DNA of 32,500 bases. Origin: Chrysomallon squamiferum. Its lineage: Eukaryota; Mollusca; Gastropoda; Neomphalida; Peltospiridae. Where the stretch lies: positions 14,439,874-14,472,373 of the forward strand of contig CM022674.1 in the NCBI GenBank assembly GCA_012295275.1, given 5' to 3'. Of this stretch, positions 1 through 7,323 are shown one piece after another (the stretch's first letter is position 1; the number at the start of each line of letters is the position of its first letter). The translations under genes were made by a program, and so were the position numbers. The notes beneath the pieces are model-generated. The model worked only from the letters and a program-made list of their open reading frames with translations. It had not been told where the DNA came from and searched no databases.

Positions 1-81
1 AATTTCTTATTCATTTTCAGATATTTCTGACATATTCATTCTTAGAACGGTTTAGCTTCTGTTTTATATCTAATAGAAAAC

Positions 82-128
<47 letters not shown>

Positions 129-147
129 CATAATAATAATCATAATC

Positions 148-205
<58 letters not shown>

Positions 206-731
206 GAGTAACAATAACATATAAATAAATAAATAAATAATTTGAAGAAATACTATACAACTATAGTTAAATTAAGAATTTGTAATTACTATAAATTCCA
301 TTACCTTGTGACAAATACAAAATAATTAACAACATTTTCCCGAAATTATAATAAGCGCTAAGTCTGCCTAGATTTCCCATTTCTAAACCACTTGATTCAC
401 TGACTAAAATCAAGCGACCACTGGTCAGTTATTTCGAGTAGAACAACAACAAGGATCAAACATCACTGGGGCAGGAAGACAGATAATACGACTGTACACA
501 TTTTCCTTTTACGCTAAGACAATCAGTACCAGTAAACCGGGTTAAATACGTATGTGGGGTGGATATCCTATTGTTATTCGTTCTTTCTTATCTTCTTCAC
601 TCTGTGTTTCTGTTTGATTGTTTAATATAAATTGTATCAAACTCAGAATCACTCGTCAGTTTAATCTACTTATATTATCTTCTGTCAAGCTCATTATTTC
701 TACCTTTTAGTTTTCTTTCTGTTTTTCCTTT

Positions 732-815
<84 letters not shown>

Positions 816-895
816 TCTTTTTCTTTTCTCTCTCGTTTTCTTTTCTGAAATTCTTTTTCTAAATTTTTTCTACATCTAATATACCTACCCATCTG

Positions 896-938
<43 letters not shown>

Positions 939-1330
939 GCCTGTCTTGTTCTTTTCTTTCAGATTCAAACTTAAAATTAATAACCAGAAGGTTAAATTAT
1001 AAAGGATATCTTCCAAAGAGTCAAAAGTTTACACAGTTGAATCTCACCTGCATCATCAACAATTCTTTACTCGGTGTTCTACATATTTTCTATCAGCTAG
1101 GTGTCTGAGTGCGCCATTAAAAACTGACCACTGGTCATCCCACTGCTACCGCCACTTGATCTCTGCCATTTACAATTCATAAATGTGCATCCGTCGTTTA
1201 GCGTCGCCATTTCGAGACCGAACACCATGGCAACCAAATATTTTAAAAGCTGTGTCGATTTCAAATGTAGCTGAATGAATGTTATTGCTTTGAGTTAATG
1301 AGTAATAACAGTTCATTTGTGTGGTTTAGT
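1..1330. other. Microsatellite-rich flank, no gene recognised
   Basis: No supported exon. It holds an (AAT)n/(AAC)n tract at about 82-205, a CT tract at about 737-810 and a GT tract at 899-934. The open frames here are poly-Ile, poly-Arg-Glu or Cys-Val translations of these repeats. An inverted-repeat motif recurs at 416-427 and 1125-1137. The right end is the promoter side of the gene starting at 1414. Confidence 0.7.
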
Positions 1331-1333
1331 TCG

Positions 1334-1340
1334 TATAAAT
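1334..1340 (+). promoter_or_regulatory. TATA box of the Gly/Tyr/His-rich secreted protein gene
   Basis: The sequence TATAAAT lies 80 nt upstream of the ATG at 1414, leaving room for a short 5' UTR. The position and the high-output look of the gene (TATA box, tiny first exon) fit a tissue-specific secretory product. The transcription start was not determined. Confidence 0.55.
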
Positions 1341-1413
1341 ATGAGACAGGAAACTTCATTTATTTATCTTCATTTCTGTCTTCGTTCTTCAGCTGTCAGA
1401 CATCTTGAAAATC

Positions 1414-1466
1414 ATGAACGTGAGTATTAACATTTGTCTTTGAAAACGTAATATTAAACACACACA

Positions 1467-1532
<66 letters not shown>

Positions 1533-1545
1533 TTGAGCTAAAACA

Positions 1546-1602
<57 letters not shown>

Positions 1603-1876
1603 TCAGACAATTGTTTCAATCGTTCTTGTGGCTCTGCTGTGTTGCTCCGCCTTCGCTTCTAATTATGGTTACCAAGGTTACGGACACGGTCTTGGAAACG
1701 GTTACTATGGACACCCTGGCTACCAAGGTTACGGACAAAACGCTCACCCAGTTTATGGTTACAACAGTCACCCAGTTTATGGATATAACAGTCACCCCGT
1801 TTACGGATACAACGCATACCCAAGATACTACAACGGCGGACACCCCGGATACGGATACGGCAAAGGTAGATCTAAA

Positions 1877-1925
<49 letters not shown>

Positions 1926-2012
1926 AAATAACAAAAATAAATAAATAAATCTTTTAAAAAATTATAAAGTACAAAAACCCGCAAAAGTATGCGAAATTCT
2001 AAATAATAATAA

Positions 2013-2053
<41 letters not shown>

Positions 2054-2356
2054 TGATGATGATGACGATGATGATGATGATGACAATGATGATGAAATAA
2101 CTAGTATTATTATAGTAAATGTAATAAATAACGAAAGGGAAAGTGTTAGAAATAGACTGGTTATCGATGTTCTAAACGTTGATACATCATTTATCCATTC
2201 AAACAAATGAGAAATATTATAATATTAGTAACATAGTAAATATCCTACTTTTAATGTGACATTTATTTATTTATTGCAGTTTACGGATACCGTGGTTTGA
2301 ACTCGGGTCTTGGATTCAGAAACGGTCTTGGTCATGGTTACGGATACGGACATTAA
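1414..2356 (+). CDS. Small secreted Gly/Tyr/His-rich repeat protein, 3 exons
   Basis: Exons 1414-1419, 1607-1865 and 2280-2356 join in phase (0, then 1) into 113 codons plus stop. All junctions are GT-AG. Exon 1 holds only Met-Asn; the signal peptide continues in exon 2 as MNTIVSIVLVALLCCSAFA, with likely cleavage before SNYG. The mature part is about 94 residues with no Cys, rich in Gly, Tyr, His and Asn. It has GYQGYG-type repeats and a tandem YGYNSHPV unit (two exact copies and variants), and ends in HGYGYGH. Intron 1 carries CT and ATT tracts; intron 2 carries AAT and GAT tracts. No catalytic domain is seen. Such composition occurs in molluscan shell-matrix (shematrin-like), mucus or adhesive proteins and in some antimicrobial peptides. 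I cannot choose between these. Gene structure is well supported; function is unknown. Confidence 0.85.
1420..1606 (+). repeat. Intron 1 filled by CA, CT and ATT microsatellites
   Basis: The 187-nt intron begins GTGAGT and ends TTTCAG. It consists largely of a short CA run, a CT tract (about 1469-1526) and an ATT tract (about 1548-1602) that runs directly into the acceptor. The ATT tract takes the place of a normal polypyrimidine tract. Confidence 0.8.
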
Positions 2357-2360
2357 TAAA
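2355..2360 (+). promoter_or_regulatory. AATAAA overlapping the stop codon, and AATAAA at 2433
   Basis: The stop TAA (2354-2356) overlaps an AATAAA hexamer at 2355-2360. A second AATAAA at 2433-2438, 77 nt downstream of the stop, is the more usual distance for the poly(A) signal of this short mRNA. Which one is used cannot be told from sequence. Confidence 0.4.
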
Positions 2361-2439
2361 CTTGATGACGTCATAGTTATTCTAGTCAGAGAAAACCGTA
2401 GTTATGCTTGTAAATGTGTCGAAATAGAAAACAATAAAA

Positions 2440-3146
2440 TTGTTTTATATATATTCTGTTTGACTGTTCTGTTCATTATTATTAGTAGTAGTAGTAGTAG
2501 CAGCAGCAATAGTAATAGTAGTAAGAGTAGTAGTAGTAATAGTATAAATAATACTAGTAGTACAAGTAGTAGTAGCAGCAGCAGCCACGCTAGCAGTAGT
2601 ACTACTAGTAGTAGTAGTAGTAGTAATAATAGTCGAAAGCATGCATGTATAAATTATTTTTTTTTTTTTTTTTTTTCTTTAAATTGAATGTTTAAAGTGT
2701 TGTGTCGCAAACATTGTGTGCCATGCAGGTTTCTACTTCAAACTTATCTGACAGCAGAAATACTATATTTAGGCTTTTCTTCTTCATTACTACTTACATC
2801 GTCATCGTCATCTTCTTCCTTTTCTTCTTCTTCTTGTTCTTCATCATCATCATCTTCTTCTTCTTCTTTAATGCAAAAACAAGATAATGAAATTGCTCTT
2901 AGGACGTAAACAATGCTACTCCGTTGCTAGGAAAGATAATTCCGATTATAACAACTGCCTGCATCAGCCTGTGTAAATTGTTAGATATGATTTTATATAA
3001 AACAGCAGAAGAACATATGTCAAAGGTGTCGCATCGTTTTCTTTTTTACATTTTACATTGCCTTCTGCAGAATTTATAATGACTGGTTACATCGCCCGAA
3101 TACCGGTAAATATATTTTTGCAATTTTTAATTTATTGTTTTTAATT

Positions 3147-3193
<47 letters not shown>

Positions 3194-3300
3194 TTTGCTG
3201 AGCATAAGTCATGGCCGTAATTACATTGAGGCAAATGCCTCATACCGAAATTGACGATTTTTTATTTATTTATTTATTATTTTTATTTTTTTATACAAAG
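2440..3300. repeat. Simple-repeat spacer: AGT, T, TCT/TCA and ATTT tracts
   Basis: No gene is supported. Degenerate AGT repeats lie at about 2479-2630, a T run at 2657-2676, TCT/TCA repeats at about 2779-2870 and an ATTT tract at about 3137-3197. The frames here are poly-Ser, poly-Thr or poly-Phe shadows. A near-perfect hairpin (TGAGGCA, AA, TGCCTCA) sits at 3227-3242, between the ATTT tract and the transposon's left arm. Confidence 0.7.
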
Positions 3301-3309
3301 ATTGTTTTG

Positions 3310-3746
3310 CCCAGCTCCGCTCGGCAATTATAGTCCGGTTGCCAAACCCCAGATTTTTGGAGAACCTTGCAATACAGTCCGTACAAAGTTTTTTTGCTAA
3401 TTCTATACCTCCGAGATGTGCTCTTTAAGAATCTGAATGATGCCACTCTGTCATCCTTGGGCAATCCGCACAATATGCAAATTAAGACAACAAATTGGTG
3501 TCTATCCCCATGTTTTGAGGGGTAAAGGTTCAGATTAAGCCATTTCAGTCAAGATCACACCAATATTTTGTGCTGAATAGGCATATTAAGACCGCCATTA
3601 CTGAAAATTTTGTTTTCGTCAATATCTCAGTAATTACACATGGTATCAAAATAATTTTGGCGTCTATGCACATGTTTTAGGGGTAAAGAATCAGATTAAA
3701 CCGTTACAGTATTGATCACACCAATATTTTCTGCAAAATATGCAAA
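3310..3746 (-). repeat. Left inverted-repeat arm of the transposon
   Basis: The reverse complement aligns with 6399-6766. The arm also contains a direct tandem duplication with a period of about 162 bp: the motif starting at 3496 recurs at 3658, each copy followed by a CAGATTAA block, a CACACCAATATTTT block and ACCGCCATTA. One segment (about 3487-3540) has no counterpart in the right arm, which the tandem duplication explains. The frame CGLPKDDRVASFRFLKSTSR on the minus strand is a property of the repeat, not of a gene. Confidence 0.75.
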
Positions 3747-3874
3747 TACGGACCGCCATTATTGATAATATCAGTAATAGCGGCCTGGTAAAAGCAGGCA
3801 CTTCTCTGTTACTGAAGCGCCTGGTTCTGCCAGAGTGGCTCACATATATCTTCTCTTCCAGGTAGAGCTGAAAG

Positions 3875-5263
3875 ATGGAAGTGTGCTGCATCTTTTGTAA
3901 AGAAGATGGAAGCAAGAAGGAACTTAGGGTCGCAGGGACTGACAGGATACAGACTATCATTGAATCAAGTGAACGGAGATTTGATGATCTCCATGAGGAT
4001 CTTGAAACTAGGCTGTTGGCAGACAAAGATTTAGAGGTGCTTTGTCATAGAGATTGTGTATCCACATATACATCCAAATCTCACATCAAGAGACACTTGA
4101 ATAAACTGAGCGCATCAAAAGGTTCTGAAGAGTCATCTGCAGGAAAACGTCTGCGTCGGTCCGGATCGACAACCTTCAACTTCAGGCAACTTTGCCTTTT
4201 CTGCGGTGAGGAATGCCTTGACATTGATCCTAAGCATCCGTATCGTTGGCGTAGGGTTGTTCTTTGTAGGACAGCGGACCGTGGTGAGGGGAGAAAGACT
4301 TTAAAGGAAACCCTTCTAGATGTCTGTAGATCTCGTCACGACGACTGGGGACGCGAGGTGCAGACACGTTTGGCTGGGGCAGTGAGTGATCTGCATGCAG
4401 CAAATGGTAGATACCACACAGACTGTTACAAGAAGTTTTGTTCATCTCGCTCAGTGAAGTCAGCTTCAGCAGCATCTAGTAGTAGCCAAGAGGAGGTGGA
4501 TATGGCTTTTGAAACGACAGTCAGTGCAGTGAGAGCAGAATCATCGCGAGTGTGGAATTCCATCGAATTATACGACCTATACCAGTCCAATGGTGGAAGA
4601 GACATTAGCCGCCGAACCTTAGTCTCCAAGTTGTTACAATACTTTGGTTCGGATCTTCTTGTGCTGAGAAGCACAGGTGTTGCTAGTCTGCTCCTGTTTC
4701 GAAGTAAAGCATCCAGTTTGTTGAGACTAGTGCCGAGCAGTGATGAAGATGATGTTGAGATTGGACTGGAAAAGGTTGCTCACCAGATTGTCTGTGATGT
4801 AAAGGAATCATTAGTTGAAGACAAGAACTATCATGCCAGAGTTGATATGGACATTGCCCTTGACTGTGTCAGTTCCACTTTGTTATCCTTGCTATCAAAG
4901 CTTTCTACAAAGTTGGACCACATCTTACCAGCCGCTCTCATCGGAAACATTGTTACTAATGCCATAAGTGGTAGATTCACAACCCTTCAGATTGCGCTCG
5001 GTGTTGTCTTAAACAGGAAAGGGTTGATTGAACAATTTTATTACTGGCCTAATCAAGGAACTGTGGCAGATTTTGTCAACGGCATCACGAGGAATGTGAT
5101 GAAAAGGGTGGCAAGCCAGGACACAAACCTGATCTTTGATCGCTACTTCGACTTCAGCATTAAAAGTGAACGCGGGCAGCTCGAGCTGGTGACGAAGCGA
5201 GCCGACGACACAAACTGCAGTTACATACTCCACTGCCACCCCAGAACGTTGTCCTTACAGTAA
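3875..5263 (+). pseudogene. Academ-like transposon protein, N-terminal part (zinc motifs, frameshifted 3' end)
   Basis: A 462-residue frame starts at ATG 3875. A TTCTCTTCCAG acceptor-like string lies just upstream (3850-3860), so a 5' exon is possible. Two zinc-binding motifs are visible: C5/C8 with H58/C61, and C107/C110 with H181/C184 (ending YHTDCYKKFC). Basic and Ser-rich linkers follow. Around residue 390 the chain passes directly from LIEQFY to YWPNQGTVADF. In full-length relatives, as I recall them, several hundred residues of transposase core lie between these blocks, so this copy appears internally deleted. The homologous reading continues in the next frame (-1) from about 5206-5220 onwards. 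The last residues before the stop at 5263 are therefore probably out-of-frame. No canonical slippery heptamer is seen there, so this looks like decay rather than programmed frameshifting. Confidence 0.7.
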
Positions 5264-6318
5264 CTGAGAATAAGGTACAGGTCATAGATCTGATATGCCA
5301 GAATTTGATCCAGAAAGCACAGAACGAGCCGAATGAACACAGTCTGGTCATAACCTCTACTGACTCTGTACCAGTTGTAATTCAGGATGGCATTGTCTTC
5401 CGTAGGGAAAATCTCATGACTTGCCATGAAGAAGCGGATGTAATAATCATACAGCAGATGGTTAAGGCAGCTGAAAGTGGCGTGAAAAGAATCAACATCG
5501 TATGTGAGGACACAGACGTTTGTGTCCTCCTGCTGCACTTTTACGCAAAGTTGAACCTGACCTGTCGTCTTACAATGGAAGGACGAAGTGCTGAACGAAC
5601 TACTATAGACATTGGGGCAACTGCAAGTGAACATGGACACTTGCTTTCACAACTGCCAGCCGCCCATGCCCTCTCAGGCTGTGACACTGTGGCTCAGTGC
5701 TTCGGTGTAGGAAAAAGTACCGTCATCAAAGTCCTTAAGAGTGGTGTAGAACTGCTCAAATTGGGCGTATTATCTGAGGACATAGGTGACATCATTGAAG
5801 AAGCGACAACATTCATGGCTGCCTGCTACGGGGTCAAAAGCTTGGTGACATCGAACATGTCTGAGGTCCGTGGAGAAGTCTGGTCGCGAAGGATGGGTAG
5901 AAAACATATGTCAAAGGCTCCAGAGCTTAAGTCACTTCCACCTTCTAAAGAGGCATTCGAAGAGAACGTAAAGCGGGCGCACATTCAGACTGCCATTTGG
6001 AAATCAGCTCTCAACTCAGAACCTCCAGCATTAGATCCTGTCGAGTTCGGATGGGAACATGACGAACGCAATAGATGCTTGATCCCAGTAACATTGCAAC
6101 CAAACATTAGTGTTGCTCCACCGGAGATGCTGGAAATGATAAGGTGTGGTTGTGCTACGGATGTACCCTGTTCGACTGCAATGTGTGGATGCTATAAAGC
6201 TCACTTGCCATGTACAATGTTTTGTGGATGTCACGGAGAAGCACACTGCCGGAATGAGCATCCCCGACGGGTTGATGACTGTGACAATGTTGTTGAAAGT
6301 GACTTGTTTGAGGACTGA
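5206..6318 (+). pseudogene. Academ-like transposon protein, C-terminal XPG/FEN-like nuclease and CXC-like domain
   Basis: This is the -1 continuation of the preceding frame. Family-like sequence begins near 5215 (LPPQNVVLTVTENKVQ) and runs to TGA at 6316-6318; no ATG is needed if the two parts were once one protein. Nuclease hallmarks are HEEADV (about 5425-5442), CEDTDVCVLLL (about 5503-5535) and SGCDTVAQCFGVGKSTVIKV (about 5674-5733). They match the acidic residues and the G-D...G.GK helix-hairpin-helix pattern of XPG/FEN-1 nucleases. The C-terminus has a dense CGC...C...CGC...C...CGC cluster (about 6145-6255), like the Cys8/CXC finger of Academ elements. Key acidic residues look intact. 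The frameshift and missing transposase core argue against a working transposase. Confidence 0.7.
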
Positions 6319-6398
6319 GTCAAATCAGTAATGGCAACATGCATCAGCATAAGTAAAGGGGATGTTCTGTAACGACTCGGATATGCACTGAAGTTGAT

Positions 6399-6766
6399 TT
6401 TTGCATATTTTGCAGAAAATATTGGTGTGATCAATACTGTAATGGTTTAATCTGATTCTTTACCCCTAAAAACATGTGTATAGACCCAAAATTATTTTGA
6501 TACCATGTGTAGTTACTGAGATATTGACGAAAACGAGATTTTCAGTAATGGCAGCCTTAATATGCCTATTCAGAACAAAATATTGGTATGATCTTGACTG
6601 AAATGGCGGCCTTAATTTGCATATTGTGCGGATTGCCCAAGGATGACAGAGTGGCATCATTCAGATTCTTAAAGAGCACATCTCGGAGGTATAGAAACAG
6701 CAACAAAACTTTGTACGGACCGCAATGCACGCTTATCAGTCCCTGCCACCGGACTATTACGTGTTT
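6399..6766 (+). repeat. Right inverted-repeat arm of the transposon
   Basis: Inverted copy of 3310-3746. The inner edge starts near TTTGCATATTTTGCAG, and the outer part carries the conserved block ending near CCGGACTAT. It contains one full copy of the unit that is duplicated in the left arm. The frame ICILCGLPKDDRVASFRF on the plus strand vaguely resembles a zinc-finger start, but it lies within the repeat and is short. Confidence 0.75.
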
Positions 6767-6769
6767 TTG

Positions 6770-7250
6770 CCTCATTTCAAAAGGAGTCTAGTTACGGACA
6801 TAGAAGTGTTTTAAATTAATACCTTTTTATCATGCTGCATCTTATAACTGTTTTGTTTCTTATATGTTCAGTATGGACTGAAAATTGTTATTTGTTCAAT
6901 GTAAATAATATTTTAACCTTTCAAGAACACCGCACACAAGAACCATCCAGATTTTTTCTACTGCACCTATATACACTCACTATTCAACATTATAATTATG
7001 TTATAATTATATCAAAGACGGAATGAAGGGAATTAAAAACTTTTAATTTAAAAAAAGAAATAATGCTTACACCGAAGAGCTGAAACAAAATAAAGACCTA
7101 AGATTTTATCTTATTTGCTTGCCGATAAAGGCGAATTAGGAAAATAATCACTACAAGTCCACATTTTGCTGAGTAATTGTCGTGCAGAATCCCTGTTCAG
7201 TAATAACACGAATACTTCCGAATAAATTGACAACTAAACATCGGTTAGTT
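6770..7250. other. Spacer between transposon and PCLAF
   Basis: AT-rich unique sequence with no supported gene. The frame 6832-7026 has no recognisable features. The right end is the proximal promoter of PCLAF. Confidence 0.6.
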
Positions 7251-7257
7251 CCGTATA

Positions 7258-7270
7258 TTTTGGCGCGAAA
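7258..7270 (+). promoter_or_regulatory. E2F site upstream of PCLAF
   Basis: TTTTGGCGCGAAA matches the E2F consensus TTTSGCGC on one strand, with the GCGCGAAA half on the other. It lies about 55 nt upstream of the PCLAF ATG. Vertebrate PCLAF is a cell-cycle gene expressed at G1/S, so an E2F site here fits. Confidence 0.65.
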
Positions 7271-7286
7271 TCCGGTGTCATCATAA

Positions 7287-7295
7287 GGCGCCAAA
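7287..7295 (-). promoter_or_regulatory. Second E2F-like site upstream of PCLAF
   Basis: GGCGCCAAA reads TTTGGCGCC on the minus strand, again TTTSGCGCS. It lies 29 nt before the ATG and 17 nt after the first E2F site. Two consensus sites this close in AT-rich DNA are unlikely by chance. Confidence 0.6.
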
Positions 7296-7323
7296 TGTGT
7301 AGAGAGTTTATCAGTAGCAGAAG

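Larger units (their letters stand above)
3310..6766 (+). mobile_element. Academ-like DNA transposon, internally deleted copy with long inverted repeats
   Basis: Two arms of several hundred bases (3310-3746 and about 6399-6766) are imperfect inverted copies. For example, the 50-nt stretch on the right arm at about 6620-6690 reappears reversed at about 3400-3475. They flank a two-part reading frame with N-terminal zinc-binding motifs, a C-terminal XPG/FEN-like nuclease and a CXC-like Cys cluster. Academ transposons are known to combine a transposase with an XPG nuclease and a Cys8 zinc finger. The central transposase region expected between residues near 'LIEQFY' and 'WPNQGT' is absent, and a frameshift splits the rest. 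I infer a deletion derivative, probably non-autonomous. The exact ends and target-site duplication were not resolved. Confidence 0.7.

Noticed and set aside
1616-2206. 196-aa minus-strand frame opposite the secreted-peptide gene
   Set aside because: Antisense of exon 2 joined to Ile/Ser/Leu runs from microsatellites; no splice or start evidence.
5200-5220. Programmed -1 frameshift site
   Set aside because: No canonical slippery heptamer in the zero frame and no obvious stem-loop after it; kept only as a question in the findings.
5221-5640. Minus-strand frames opposite the transposon protein
   Set aside because: Shadows of the plus-strand coding sequence, with no homology recognised.
6588-6791. 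Zinc-finger-like ORF ICILCGLPKDDRVASF
   Set aside because: Lies in the inverted-repeat arm, is mirrored on the other strand at 3291-3473, and has no continuation or splice support.
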